Under the pieces are notes generated by a model that made no database searches, was not told the DNA's origin, and was given only the letters and a program-made list of their open reading frames with translations. Both the position numbers and the translations under genes were made by a program. A stretch of 64,000 nucleotides of DNA. It comes from Moheibacter lacus (lineage in GTDB: Bacteria > Bacteroidota > Bacteroidia > Flavobacteriales > Weeksellaceae). The first letter of the stretch is position 1, and every line of letters begins with the position of its first letter. The stretch is taken from assembly GCF_014042165.1 (NCBI RefSeq), contig NZ_JACDZE010000002.1:62001-126000 (forward strand). Direction: 5' to 3'. Below are positions 8,425-17,675 of this stretch, one piece after another.

Positions 8425-9384
8425 TTAATCCAATTTTCTTTTACGATCCCGTTTTTCAATGTAATCCCAAACCGCTTCTTTTGTGGTTAACCAATTTCGC
8501 CCTTCTTTAAACGCATCTATTTTTCCTTGACGCGCCAGCAAACTCAAATATTCTTGACCATAAGGAATTTTTTCCTCTTCCACAATATTTGAAATAGGCT
8601 TGTAGTCATCGTAAGTATTATTTAAAGAACTCAAATAAATGTCTACACTTCGTTCTAAAGCTTGAATCACCAACAAAACCAATTTCGAATAATCGCCGTT
8701 GTTGGCTTGGTTAAGGGCTTCATAATATTTTTTACGATCATTTTTCAAAATAATTGCCGGTGGAAAACCGGCTTGCATCAAAAGTAAATTAAAAACCAAA
8801 CGGACCGTTCTTCCATTCCCATCAAAAAAAGGATGAATCCACACAAATCGATGATGAAAAATAGCTGATTTGATGATCAAATCCAATTCAGAATCATTTA
8901 CCCAATCTATCAACTCAGTTATGTACTCATCAACTTTTAAAGCATTTGGCGGGACGAAATTTGCCCCGGAAATCCTAACACCGGAAGTTCTAAATCTCCC
9001 CGCAAACTCTTTCTCGATTTTATGCAAAACCAATTCATGTACTTTTAAAATGTCTTTTTCCGTTAAAACATAATTTTCCGTAATCAAACTTTCTACATAT
9101 AGTATTGCATCTTGGTGATTTACAGCTTCAAAATGTTCCCGAAGCGATTTCCCTTTGATGGTAAATCCTTCTTCTATGACCATTTTGGTTTCTTGAAGTG
9201 TGAGTGTATTTCCCTCTATGCTGTTGGAATTATAAGTCCATTCCAGCGTCATACTTTCTTTTATGCTCTGTAAAGCATAGGAGGGAATAGGGCGTAGTTT
9301 ATCCAGTTCAGTTTTTTTTTTCTGAATCCGTTCTAAAGTTTTATCTAAACCTTCATATTGATATGGATATTCCAACCATTTCAT
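8425..9384 (-). CDS. Class II Fic family protein (AMPylase-like) with C-terminal HTH-like region
   Basis: A 319-residue Fic-domain protein. Fic enzymes usually transfer AMP to hydroxyl groups of target proteins. The active-site motif HPFFDGNGRTVR (residues 184-195) fits HxFx(D/E)GNGRxxR exactly, so it should be catalytically competent. Residues 53-58 (SNSIEG) fit the N-terminal inhibitory motif (S/T)xxxE(G/N), with Glu57 as the autoinhibitory residue; this is the class II arrangement. The last 60 residues (EYLSLLARQGKIDAFKEGRNWLTTKEAV region) resemble a small winged-helix/HTH segment, as in Fic proteins that bind DNA. No antitoxin-like gene lies beside it. A perfect inverted repeat overlaps the upstream region and could be its operator. 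Confidence 0.9.
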   Translation of the reverse strand: MKWLEYPYQYEGLDKTLERIQKKKTELDKLRPIPSYALQSIKESMTLEWTYNSNSIEGNTLTLQETKMVIEEGFTIKGKSLREHFEAVNHQDAILYVESLITENYVLTEKDILKVHELVLHKIEKEFAGRFRTSGVRISGANFVPPNALKVDEYITELIDWVNDSELDLIIKSAIFHHRFVWIHPFFDGNGRTVRLVFNLLLMQAGFPPAIILKNDRKKYYEALNQANNGDYSKLVLLVIQALERSVDIYLSSLNNTYDDYKPISNIVEEEKIPYGQEYLSLLARQGKIDAFKEGRNWLTTKEAVWDYIEKRDRKRKLD

Positions 9385-9388
9385 CCCA

Positions 9389-9396
9389 CAAATTTA
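9389..9396 (-). promoter_or_regulatory. -7 box of the fic gene
   Basis: TAAATTTG on the minus strand matches TAnnTTTG and is separated from the fic ATG by only TGGG, so transcription could start at or next to the start codon. Confidence 0.4.
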
Positions 9397-9408
9397 ATCA
9401 TTTTTTAT

Positions 9409-9450
9409 TTAATATCGGATAGTATTAAAAATAAATTCATCCGATATTAA
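9409..9450. promoter_or_regulatory. Perfect 12-bp inverted repeat upstream of fic (candidate operator)
   Basis: TTAATATCGGAT (9409-9420) and its exact complement ATCCGATATTAA (9439-9450) are separated by 18 bases, so the two half-sites are centred 30 bp apart, about three DNA turns. They sit where the -33 region of the fic promoter should be. The spacing suits a dimeric regulator better than a terminator. Confidence 0.5.
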
Positions 9451-9459
9451 TAAAATATT

Positions 9460-9488
9460 CAAAATAAAAGCGGAAGTAATTCCGCTTT
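9460..9488 (-). terminator. Terminator after aspS
   Basis: Arms AAAGCGGAA (9467-9475) and TTCCGCTTT (9480-9488) with a four-base loop, followed on the minus strand by TATTTTGAA. It lies 17 bases past the aspS stop. Confidence 0.65.
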
Positions 9489-9505
9489 ATTTGTTTATTT
9501 TGAAT

Positions 9506-11254
9506 TTATTTCTTCAATCCAATTTCTAGTTCATCTAACTGAGCTTGATCAATTGCAGATGGCGCATCAATCATCACATCCCGACCAGAATTGTTTTTCG
9601 GGAAAGCGATATAATCCCGGATCGTTTCGCTTCCATCCAAAACCGAAACCAAACGGTCAAATCCAAATGCAATTCCACCGTGTGGTGGTGCTCCATATTC
9701 AAAAGCATTCATTAAAAATCCAAATTGGGCTTGAGCTTGTTCAGGAGTAAAACCTAATAATTCAAACATTTGGGATTGAAGTTCCTTGTTATAAATCCGG
9801 ATAGAACCACCCCCGATTTCATTTCCGTTCAACACCAAATCATAAGCATTCGCCCGTATTTCACCCGGATTCGACTTTAATTTGGAAATATCTTCGGGTT
9901 TTGGTGACGTAAACGGATGGTGCATCGCGTGCCAACGGTTGGTTTCTTCATCAAATTCCAACAATGGAAAATCCACTACCCAAAGCGGTGCAAATTCTTT
10001 TGGATTTCTTAATTCCAATCGTTCTGCCAATTCCATTCGAAGTGCACTTAATTGTTTTCTAGTATCGCTGGCTTTTCCGGCCATCAAAATCATCAAATCT
10101 CCTTTTTGTGCATTCATTCGTTCTGCAAAAGCGGCTAAATTTTCTTGCGAATAAAATTTATCGGCAGAAGATTTAAACGTTCCGTCTTCGTTCACACGCA
10201 CCCAAACAAAACCTCTCGCGCCGATTTGTGGTCGTTGCATCCATTCTAACAATCGGTCGATGTCTTTTCTAGTATACGAATTCAAAGTAGGAGCGGAGAT
10301 ACCGACCACCAATTCTTCTTTGTCAAAAATATCAAAACCTTTTCCTTTTGCTAAATCATCCAATTCATGAAACTCCATCCCGAAACGGATATCAGGTTTG
10401 TCGTTTCCATATTTCCGCATCGCTTCATCGTAGGTCATTCGAGGGAATTTCCCGATTTCAATTCCGTGTGTGGTTTTCAATAAATGTTGGGTCAAACCTT
10501 CAAAGATGTTTAAAATATCTTCTTGCTCGACAAACGCCATTTCGCAGTCGATTTGGGTGAATTCCGGTTGACGGTCTGCACGCAAATCCTCATCACGGAA
10601 ACATTTTACGATTTGAAAATATTTGTCCAAACCACCGACCATCATCAATTGTTTGAAAGTTTGGGGTGATTGGGGTAAAGCATAAAATTGTCCAGGGTTC
10701 ATTCTAGAAGGAACGACAAAATCACGTGCTCCCTCAGGAGTTGATTTGATTAAAACAGGCGTTTCTACTTCGATGAATTCTTTTTCCGATAAATATTTTC
10801 GAACTTCTTGTGCTACTTGATGACGGAAAATCAATTTATTTTTCACCGGATTCCTCCTTAAATCCAAATATCGGTATTGCATGCGCAATTCTTCACCACC
10901 ATCGGTTTTATCTTCAATGGTAAAGGGAGGCAATTTGGATTCGTTTAGGATTTCTAATTTTTCAACCAGAATTTCAATTCCTCCTGTGGGGATATTTGGG
11001 TTTTTGGAACTTCTTTCTATTACAGTTCCGGTGGCTTGAATGACAAATTCGCGCCCCAACTTTTTAGCAGTTTCAAATAAAGATTGCTCAGAACGCTCTT
11101 CATCGATGATCAATTGTGTAATGCCGTATCGATCTCTTAAATCAATCCAAACCATGAATCCCTTGTCACGGATGACGGAAACCCAGCCACTTAAGGTTAC
11201 TTTTTCATTTAAGTTTTTTAGGGATAATTCTCCACAAGTATGCGTTCTAAACAT
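9506..11254 (-). CDS. aspS: Aspartyl-tRNA synthetase
   Basis: This 582-residue class II synthetase charges tRNA-Asp in the cytoplasm. It has the N-terminal OB-fold anticodon-binding domain ([23 protein letters not shown]), motif 1 and 2 elements ([49 protein letters not shown]), the bacterial insertion domain, and motif 3 ([13 protein letters not shown]). Length and order match the bacterial type. I place the start at ATG 11252-11254 ([10 protein letters not shown]) rather than the in-frame TTG two codons earlier. The gene is downstream of tRNA-Leu on the same strand, separated by that tRNA's terminator. Confidence 0.96.
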   Translation of the reverse strand: MFRTHTCGELSLKNLNEKVTLSGWVSVIRDKGFMVWIDLRDRYGITQLIIDEERSEQSLFETAKKLGREFVIQATGTVIERSSKNPNIPTGGIEILVEKLEILNESKLPPFTIEDKTDGGEELRMQYRYLDLRRNPVKNKLIFRHQVAQEVRKYLSEKEFIEVETPVLIKSTPEGARDFVVPSRMNPGQFYALPQSPQTFKQLMMVGGLDKYFQIVKCFRDEDLRADRQPEFTQIDCEMAFVEQEDILNIFEGLTQHLLKTTHGIEIGKFPRMTYDEAMRKYGNDKPDIRFGMEFHELDDLAKGKGFDIFDKEELVVGISAPTLNSYTRKDIDRLLEWMQRPQIGARGFVWVRVNEDGTFKSSADKFYSQENLAAFAERMNAQKGDLMILMAGKASDTRKQLSALRMELAERLELRNPKEFAPLWVVDFPLLEFDEETNRWHAMHHPFTSPKPEDISKLKSNPGEIRANAYDLVLNGNEIGGGSIRIYNKELQSQMFELLGFTPEQAQAQFGFLMNAFEYGAPPHGGIAFGFDRLVSVLDGSETIRDYIAFPKNNSGRDVMIDAPSAIDQAQLDELEIGLKK

Positions 11255-11277
11255 CTTCAATCTTTTTATTTATTATC

Positions 11278-11308
11278 AAAAAAGCTGTCTCAATTGAAAC
11301 AGCTTTTA
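11278..11308 (-). terminator. Terminator after tRNA-Leu
   Basis: Arms around AAAAGCTGT (11280-11288) and ACAGCTTTT (11299-11307) followed on the minus strand by a T run, immediately after the tRNA 3' end. Confidence 0.7.
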
Positions 11309-11309
11309 G

Positions 11310-11392
11310 TGCTCACGACTGGATTCGAACCAGCACGAGCGTAGCTCACCACCCCCTCAAGATGGCGTGTCTACCAATTTCACCACGTGAGC
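11310..11392 (-). tRNA. tRNA-Leu (anticodon GAG)
   Basis: The minus strand folds into a class II tRNA: acceptor GCTCACG/CGTGAGC, D arm with GGTAGAC, anticodon stem CCATC/GGTGG around the loop TTGAGGG giving anticodon GAG, a long variable arm, and a T arm with GGTTCGAATCC. The discriminator is A; CCA is not encoded. It reads CUC and CUU. Confidence 0.95.
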
Positions 11393-11406
11393 TTAATTCA
11401 GGGCTA

Positions 11407-11437
11407 CAAAAGTATTATTAAAAATTAAGATGACAAA
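11407..11437 (-). promoter_or_regulatory. Promoter of tRNA-Leu
   Basis: TTTG (11434-11437), a 19-base spacer, then TACTTTTG (11407-11414) on the minus strand: a textbook Bacteroidota promoter placed 14 bases before the tRNA. Confidence 0.7.
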
Positions 11438-11570
11438 GACTTGAAATTTTAATTTCATAGTTTGCATAGGGTAAAACATCATTATTTCATTAAAATTACT
11501 CGATAATTCATCATTATTTTTTTAGTGAGTTTGTTAAAAAATTACTAACATTGTTTTCAAATTAACACAA

Positions 11571-13409
11571 ATGAGTAATAATACAGCTTCCTGGGGTTCG
11601 AGAGTCGGACTGATTCTCGCCATGGCAGGAAATGCAGTAGGATTAGGGAATTTCCTTCGTTTTCCCGTTCAAGCTGTAGAAAACGGAGGAGGAGCCTTCA
11701 TCATTCCCTATTTGATTTGTTTTTTGGTAATGGGAATTCCATTATTGTTTATCGAGTGGAGCATCGGACGATATGGAGGGAAATTTGGTAATCATAGTAC
11801 ACCCTATATTTTAGATACGATGGCCAAAGGTCGAGTATGGAAATACATAGGAGTTTTTGGGATTTTTACCAACGTAGCGGTGATTTGCTACTATGTTTAT
11901 ATCGAATCATGGACCATGTCCTATGTTTTGCATTCTGTGATAGGAACGTTTACCGGAATGAGTCAAGCAGAGACTGCTGAATTTTTTAATTCCTATGTTA
12001 GTTTAACTGAAAGTACTTTAGGGATTCCTTTTGAGGCAGTTGTATTTTATATCATTTGTTTAATTCTAAACACGTATATTCTTTCAAGTGGTTTAAAAGG
12101 AATTGAAAAAGTAGCCAAAATAGGGATGCCTATGTTGATCATTTTTGGTGCTATTCTGGCTGTCAAAGCATTTACGCTTGGTGATGCCAATGCCTCGCCT
12201 GAATTCCCCAATGCAAATGCTTGGGATGGTTTGAATTTTCTTTGGACGCCTCAATATGAATCTTTACTCGACTCAAAAGTATGGTTGGCCGCCGCCGGTC
12301 AAGTATTTTTCACCTTGTCAGTAGGAATGGGAACCATACATTGTTATGCTGCCTATGTACGTTCAAAAGATGACATTGCACTCAATTCTGTTTCTGCCGG
12401 ATTTATGAATGAATTTGTGGAAGTAGTGTTAGGAGGTGCGATTGTAATCCCAATTGCTGCCGGATATTTAGGATTGGATTGGGTGATCAATAACGCCGGA
12501 TTTGGGATGGCATTTCAAACCATGCCTTATTTGTTCCAGCAATGGGGGCAAGTGCTCGGTGCTGTAGGAGGAGTGCTCTGGTTTGGTTTGCTATTTTTTG
12601 CCGGAATTACTTCGTCACTAGCGATGGGAACACCATGGGTAGGTTTTATGAAAGACGAATTCAATTGGTCACAAAAAAAATCGGCCATTTCTTTTGGAGT
12701 TTTAGTGGCTATTTTTGGGTTGCCAACCGTTTTCTTTTTTACACAAGGTGTTTTTGACGAATACGATTATTGGGCAGGAACGATCAGTTTGGTGATTTTT
12801 GCACTTTTGGAAACCATCGTTTTTGCATGGATTTTCGGGATCAATAAAGGTTGGAATGAATTGATGGAAGGAGCGGATATTAAAATTACGCCGATTTATA
12901 AATACATCATTTTAATCGTAACACCCTTGCTTTTGATTTGGGTTTTTGCATCCAATATCCCCGATATCTATGATAAAATCACCCACAAAAACATCGCAAA
13001 TAAAGCTTATTTCAGCAATGAATTTTATGCAGAAGCTTTTCCTAATGACAATAGTGAAAATCCCGTCGTCGCAGTTGTGGATTCGGTTTCGACTGACAAA
13101 AAATACTTGAGTCTAACTTTCACCAACATTAAAAAAAGATTTGATAAAACCACAGAAACGGTCGTGGAAGAAACTTATCAAGATACCAAAGTTTACCAAT
13201 TCAAAGGAAATCAAGAAGCTACGGTAAAAGTTGGTGATCAAATTTCCTTTGGGACGCCTATTGCCAAAGGAGATTTTATCAACACGGTTCTATATCTGGA
13301 CATAGGTCGTGGACTTTTACTCACTTTGTTTGTATTTTTAATGATTTTGGTCTATGTCGCTTATAGAAAAAGAAGGAGAGAAGGCCGAATTTTTAACCAT
13401 TATTCTTAA
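11571..13409 (+). CDS. Sodium-dependent transporter of the NSS (SNF) family
   Basis: A 612-residue polytopic membrane protein with the NSS signature at the N-terminus (SWGSRVGLILAMAGNAVGLGNFLRFP) and about 12 membrane segments. NSS proteins couple Na+ entry to uptake of amino acids or related solutes across the inner membrane. The unwound TM1 (NAVGLGN) and TM6 (FFTLSVGMG) motifs are intact. Unusually, roughly residues 463-568 form a soluble insertion (NKAYFSNEFYAEAF through QISFGTPIAKGDF) before the last membrane helix. The gene is followed after five bases by a 51-codon MetS-like small-subunit gene, the arrangement seen in two-component NSS systems such as MetPS. Substrate cannot be read from sequence; methionine or another neutral amino acid is plausible. 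Confidence 0.9.
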   Translation: MSNNTASWGSRVGLILAMAGNAVGLGNFLRFPVQAVENGGGAFIIPYLICFLVMGIPLLFIEWSIGRYGGKFGNHSTPYILDTMAKGRVWKYIGVFGIFTNVAVICYYVYIESWTMSYVLHSVIGTFTGMSQAETAEFFNSYVSLTESTLGIPFEAVVFYIICLILNTYILSSGLKGIEKVAKIGMPMLIIFGAILAVKAFTLGDANASPEFPNANAWDGLNFLWTPQYESLLDSKVWLAAAGQVFFTLSVGMGTIHCYAAYVRSKDDIALNSVSAGFMNEFVEVVLGGAIVIPIAAGYLGLDWVINNAGFGMAFQTMPYLFQQWGQVLGAVGGVLWFGLLFFAGITSSLAMGTPWVGFMKDEFNWSQKKSAISFGVLVAIFGLPTVFFFTQGVFDEYDYWAGTISLVIFALLETIVFAWIFGINKGWNELMEGADIKITPIYKYIILIVTPLLLIWVFASNIPDIYDKITHKNIANKAYFSNEFYAEAFPNDNSENPVVAVVDSVSTDKKYLSLTFTNIKKRFDKTTETVVEETYQDTKVYQFKGNQEATVKVGDQISFGTPIAKGDFINTVLYLDIGRGLLLTLFVFLMILVYVAYRKRRREGRIFNHYS

Positions 13410-13414
13410 TCGAT

Positions 13415-13570
13415 ATGAATACATCAGCACTCATAACCATGCTTTCCGCACAAATCATCGTCATTTCCATAACGGCATATTTTTTCATACGCGTGCTTAA
13501 AACTCCGCCCAAACAGGAACCAGACTCGTATGAAGACAATGATGATGAGTTTGTACGTCAGCCGGAATAA
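13415..13570 (+). CDS. MetS-like small subunit of the NSS transporter
   Basis: A 51-residue protein with one hydrophobic helix (SAQIIVISITAYFFIRVL, about residues 11-28) and an acidic tail rich in Asp/Glu (SYEDNDDEF). It starts five bases after the stop of the NSS transporter gene. Single-span proteins of this size and position are annotated in other bacteria as the MetS family small subunit, required with the large MetP-type protein for Na+-coupled methionine/alanine uptake in Corynebacterium. Family assignment rests on size, topology and neighbour, not on an alignment. Confidence 0.75.
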   Translation: MNTSALITMLSAQIIVISITAYFFIRVLKTPPKQEPDSYEDNDDEFVRQPE

Positions 13571-13669
13571 TCTTAATTATTCCTAAAGATTTCTAAAAAA
13601 TAAACCGAATTCTCATTGAATTTAGGCAGAAAATGAATTTATATCTATCTTGCCGAAAATTTTATTTAA

Positions 13670-14740
13670 ATGAGAAAATCGCTGATTATCCTGATGACTT
13701 TTGGATTCATTATAGCATGTAAAAAAGAAGATCAAAAAGTCGTTGGGACAAATGAAAATGGTGAAAAATTAGTCGTAAACGAAACAGGTGATACAATTGC
13801 TTTAATAGAGAATGATTCTTTACAAACAAGTGAAAATACTTCGAATGAATCCAATTCGGCTTTGATAAAAAATGAAGACGAATCCTATACTTTTAGATAC
13901 AATTTGAAGAAAGGTGAGACTTATCCTTTCCTCCTAAAAACCAAACAAACGCAATCGATGAAATCCGGTGATCAATCGCTGAATTTGACTTCAGAAAGAA
14001 CGGTTGAATTTGATTATTTCGTGGAGGATGTTGTAAAAAATGTATTCAAATTAAAAGCAACTTTTAAAGGATTTAGTGAGAATTTTAAAGCTCCAACAGG
14101 TCAATCGATGTCCTATAACACAAGCGCTGCAAAACCTACCGATAAAGATGTTGCACAAAGTTGGACGATTTATAAATCAATCATCGGACAAAGCTTTCAA
14201 ATGGAAGTAGACGATAAAGGAAAAGTAGTTTCTGTAAATGGCTTAAATACAGTTATTTCAAATGCTTTATCTAAACTTAAATCTGAATTCAACACCGAAG
14301 AACAAAACATGATCAAAGAACTCTTAAATGCTTCTTTGAACAATGATGCCATCAAGTCACAATTTGAAGAAACTTTGAATATTTTCCCTGAGAAAAACAT
14401 GAAAATAGGGGAGCAATGGTCTGACTCTCAAAATATAAGTGAAGGACCTGTAAAAGGTACCAATAAAGTAACACGCACCTTTAAATCTTTAAACGATGGT
14501 AAAGCAAAAATCACCGTAGATGGAACTCAAAATGTAAGTGGATCTGAAACCCAACAAGGCGTGACCATGAACATGAATTCGAAATCGAGCATCAGCGGAT
14601 TTGTAGATTTGGATATGGAAACCGGATGGATCCAAAAAGTGAACATTACCAAAAAGGAAACGATGAACACGACTTATCAAAAAGGTGACCAAAAAGAAAC
14701 CGAATCCGGAATATCTACAACTGTTACAACTGTAAATTAA
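13670..14740 (+). CDS. DUF6263-type lipoprotein
   Basis: A 356-residue predicted lipoprotein (MRKSLIILMTFGFIIACKK, lipobox Cys at residue 17). After a Glu/Asn/Ser-rich linker of about 50 residues, the body resembles the DUF6263 family: FRYNLKKGETYPFLLKTKQTQ, then repeated amphipathic strands ending GFVDLDMETGWIQKVNITKKE. The function of this family is unknown; it is probably anchored in the periplasm or outer membrane. The gene is followed after two bases by the DUF4834 gene and probably begins an operon that continues into the YfhO-like gene. Confidence 0.7.
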   Translation: MRKSLIILMTFGFIIACKKEDQKVVGTNENGEKLVVNETGDTIALIENDSLQTSENTSNESNSALIKNEDESYTFRYNLKKGETYPFLLKTKQTQSMKSGDQSLNLTSERTVEFDYFVEDVVKNVFKLKATFKGFSENFKAPTGQSMSYNTSAAKPTDKDVAQSWTIYKSIIGQSFQMEVDDKGKVVSVNGLNTVISNALSKLKSEFNTEEQNMIKELLNASLNNDAIKSQFEETLNIFPEKNMKIGEQWSDSQNISEGPVKGTNKVTRTFKSLNDGKAKITVDGTQNVSGSETQQGVTMNMNSKSSISGFVDLDMETGWIQKVNITKKETMNTTYQKGDQKETESGISTTVTTVN

Positions 14741-14742
14741 TC

Positions 14743-14973
14743 ATGAACTTACTTAAATTCATACTGTATTCACTGATTGCATTTTTTGTGATTCGATTTG
14801 TCATGCGTTTGTTATATCCGCCACGAAACGATCGTTCTCAAAACTCTAAAAATCATCGAAATACACAATCTCATAAAGGATCTGAAAGTTTAGAAAAACC
14901 CAAATTCACCATCGAAGCAGAAGCGGTGGATTATGAAATAATTGAAGAACCGAATCGGAAAAATGAAAAATAA
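14743..14973 (+). CDS. Small DUF4834-type membrane protein
   Basis: A 76-residue protein with one N-terminal membrane helix (MNLLKFILYSLIAFFVIRFVMRLLYPP) and a hydrophilic, charged tail ending in an acidic segment (AEAVDYEIIEEP). This pattern is typical of the Bacteroidota DUF4834 family, of unknown function. It overlaps the start of the next gene by 11 bases, suggesting translational coupling with the YfhO-type protein. Confidence 0.7.
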   Translation: MNLLKFILYSLIAFFVIRFVMRLLYPPRNDRSQNSKNHRNTQSHKGSESLEKPKFTIEAEAVDYEIIEEPNRKNEK

Positions 14974-17587
14974 AAACCTGATTTTCAGCGCGTTCGCCAT
15001 CGTTGTATTTGCAATTTTGGCGATGGTTTATAGTTCGCCGGTATTGTCTGACAATTCCATCATTCAGCCGGATATCGTCAACTACAAAGGTAGTGCGCAA
15101 GAAATGCAAAATTTCAAAGACCAAACCGGCGAAAACACCTATTGGTCCAACGCCATGTTTGGCGGGATGCCTACCTATCAAACCGGGGCGCAATATGATT
15201 TCGATCTCATTAAAGCTATCGACCACTTTATACGGTTTTTACCACGTCCTGCAGATTATATTTTTCTATTGTTTGCCGGATTTTTCATCCTTGGAATGGT
15301 TTTATTTAAAAATTGGAAATATGCATTCGCCGGATCTGTTTTCTTTGCCGTAGGTGCTTATTTTTTCATCATCATCGGTGCCGGACATAACGCAAAAGTC
15401 CATGCCATCGCTTATTTTGCGCCTTTGGTTGCCGGAATTATTTTGTTGTACCAACGGAAATTTATTCTCGGATTTTTATTGACCGCGCTTTTTATGGGAT
15501 TGGAACTGTCCGCTAACCATCCCCAAATGACCTATTATTTGTTTTTGGTGATGTTGGTTTATTTTATATTCGAACTCATTCAAGCATTTAAAACCAAAGA
15601 AATTAAATCATTTGCTATTTCTACTGGATTGTTAATTGGAGCATGTATGATCGGTGTAGGACTGAATTCGACTCGTTTATTAACTACTTACGAGTATAGT
15701 CAAGAAACCATCAGAGGAAAGTCTGAAATGACTTTATTGAACGATAAAAACGATGGTTTGGATCATGGTTATATCACTAATTGGAGTTATGGAAAGTTAG
15801 AAACTTTTAATCTTTTCATTCCCAATTTCATGGGCGGTGGAAGCCAACCCAAAGAAGAAAATCTAAAAAATTATGTAGCCGAAATCCAAAAACAACAATA
15901 TGTTGTCGATTTGAACGATGAATTTAACAGTCAAATGTTTCAATACATCGCGACCAGTCCGGTATCTACGTATTGGGGCGACCAGCCGGGAACTTCCGGG
16001 CCGGCTTATCAAGGTGCTGTTGTCGTTTTTCTTTTCCTTCTCGGATTATTTTTAGTTCGAAACAATTGGAGCCGATATAAATGGTGGTTGTTTGCTGCTA
16101 CAGTTTTAAGTATCATCCTGGCTTGGGGAAAGAATTTTGAAGGTTTGACCAACTTCATGATCGATTATTTCCCGATGTACGACAAATTCCGAGCAGTTTC
16201 TTCCATGCTCGTGATGGCAGAATTTACCATGCCTTTATTGGCTGCTTTGACACTATATGTTTTCTTTAAAGATGAAAATTTAACGGACGAATACAAAAAG
16301 AAAATCCTGATTTACGCTGGAGGTGGAACTGTTGCCGTTTTGGTTTTGTTTTATGTAGCGGGAGGAAGTTTATTTGATTTTTCAAATGAATATGACCTCA
16401 TGAGCAAACAACAATATCTGGAAGTTGTGAAACAATACAACCAACAAGCATACGGCACTTGGGATACGGTTTTGAATAATTTGGAAAAAGCGCTCAAACA
16501 AGACCGAATCGATCTATTCAAAGCAGACACTTTACGAACTTTATTATTTGTGATATTGACTTTAGCTTTATTGTTTTTGTACCAATTGAAAAAAATCAAA
16601 CAGCCTATCGTTGTCGTTTTAGGAATAGCCGGATTGGCTTTGATAGACGGATGGCAAATCGATAAAAGGTATTTGAACGATGAGAATTTTGTAGACAAAA
16701 TGTTTGTGGAAAGTCCATTTCCAACTCAAATTTCTACCAAATTAATGGAAGGTGCAAGTAAAAATTATCATTTGGCCGGAATAGCCCAAAAAGTAGCTTT
16801 CAACAAATCTTTGGATAGTTTGAAACAAGCCGATCAATCTCAATTTCGGGTTTTTGATAATGTGAACAGTACGTTTAACGATGCCACGACTTCCTATTTT
16901 GTGAATTCGATTGGTGGTTATCACGGAGCGAAATTGCATAATTATCAGGATGTGATCGATATGTATTTTTCCGGTTCAGAAAAAACAAAACAATTGGGAA
17001 TTTCTACAGTGCATATTCAAAAGATTTTGAATTTGTTGAATACCAAATACATCGTACATGGGAATTTACAAAGTCCGATGGTTCAGCAGAATAACGAAGC
17101 ATTTGGAAATGCATGGCTGGTATCCAACGTAAAATGGGTACAAAACGCCAACGATGAAATTCTCGCATTAAAAGATGAAAATCTGAGAAGTACGGTGATT
17201 TTGCAAAGCAATTTACAATCCAAAATCGGGAAAGGTTTTCTGCCGGATACCAATTCTACTATTCAATTAAAATCCTATCAACCCAATAAGTTAGTCTATT
17301 CAACGAACATCAATTCTCCAAAGATTGCAGTATTTTCAGAGATTTATTATCCGCATGGTTGGACGATTAAGGTCGATGGAAAAGAACGGGAAATCCTGAA
17401 AGCCAATTATTTTTTACGAGCGGTTCAATTGGAACCGGGCGACAAAGAAATCGTCATGGAATTTCAACCGAATTCGGTGAAAATCGGGAATTATGCAACG
17501 CTGTCGTTTAACATCGCGTTTTTGTTGTTTGTGGTTACTGGTGGATTTTTTTGGTGGAAGCAGAGAAAAGAAAGTTCGTCATTGTAA
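14963..17587 (+). CDS. YfhO-like polytopic membrane protein
   Basis: An 874-residue inner-membrane protein. The start is ATG 14963 (MKNKNLIFSAFAIVVFAILA), which opens with the first membrane helix; an earlier in-frame Met seven codons upstream lies deeper in the DUF4834 gene. It has about 11-13 hydrophobic segments, a large external loop after TM1 with the motif NAMFGGMPTYQTGAQ, a soluble region of about 200 residues (620-830), and a final helix. Such proteins are GT-C-like and YfhO of Firmicutes is implicated in glycosylation of envelope polymers; here a role in lipid-linked sugar transfer is inference. The GT4 gene just downstream supports a glycan-related unit. Confidence 0.75.
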   Translation: MKNKNLIFSAFAIVVFAILAMVYSSPVLSDNSIIQPDIVNYKGSAQEMQNFKDQTGENTYWSNAMFGGMPTYQTGAQYDFDLIKAIDHFIRFLPRPADYIFLLFAGFFILGMVLFKNWKYAFAGSVFFAVGAYFFIIIGAGHNAKVHAIAYFAPLVAGIILLYQRKFILGFLLTALFMGLELSANHPQMTYYLFLVMLVYFIFELIQAFKTKEIKSFAISTGLLIGACMIGVGLNSTRLLTTYEYSQETIRGKSEMTLLNDKNDGLDHGYITNWSYGKLETFNLFIPNFMGGGSQPKEENLKNYVAEIQKQQYVVDLNDEFNSQMFQYIATSPVSTYWGDQPGTSGPAYQGAVVVFLFLLGLFLVRNNWSRYKWWLFAATVLSIILAWGKNFEGLTNFMIDYFPMYDKFRAVSSMLVMAEFTMPLLAALTLYVFFKDENLTDEYKKKILIYAGGGTVAVLVLFYVAGGSLFDFSNEYDLMSKQQYLEVVKQYNQQAYGTWDTVLNNLEKALKQDRIDLFKADTLRTLLFVILTLALLFLYQLKKIKQPIVVVLGIAGLALIDGWQIDKRYLNDENFVDKMFVESPFPTQISTKLMEGASKNYHLAGIAQKVAFNKSLDSLKQADQSQFRVFDNVNSTFNDATTSYFVNSIGGYHGAKLHNYQDVIDMYFSGSEKTKQLGISTVHIQKILNLLNTKYIVHGNLQSPMVQQNNEAFGNAWLVSNVKWVQNANDEILALKDENLRSTVILQSNLQSKIGKGFLPDTNSTIQLKSYQPNKLVYSTNINSPKIAVFSEIYYPHGWTIKVDGKEREILKANYFLRAVQLEPGDKEIVMEFQPNSVKIGNYATLSFNIAFLLFVVTGGFFWWKQRKESSSL

Positions 17588-17599
17588 CCTTAGAGGTAT

Positions 17600-17659
17600 T
17601 TCTTAGTGATCCTTGTGGTTTCATTCCACCACAATGTGCACGAAGCTTTTCACTAAGAA
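17600..17659. repeat. Interrupted palindromic repeat between the YfhO-like and GT4 genes
   Basis: Outer arms TTCTTAGTGA (17600-17609) and TCACTAAGAA (17650-17659) are exact complements; inner arms TTGTGGT (17613-17619) and ACCACAA (17628-17634) are too. The text (CCTTGTGGT, GTGCACGAAG, CACTAAGAACAC) resembles the dispersed intergenic palindromes seen in many Bacteroidota genomes. No second copy is present in this window. Confidence 0.5.
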
Positions 17660-17675
17660 CACAAAATCTATATCG

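Noticed and set aside
8425-9450. Fic protein as the toxin of a toxin-antitoxin pair
   Set aside because: No small antitoxin gene is next to it, and the inhibitory (S/T)xxxE(G/N) motif is within the same protein, as in class II Fic.
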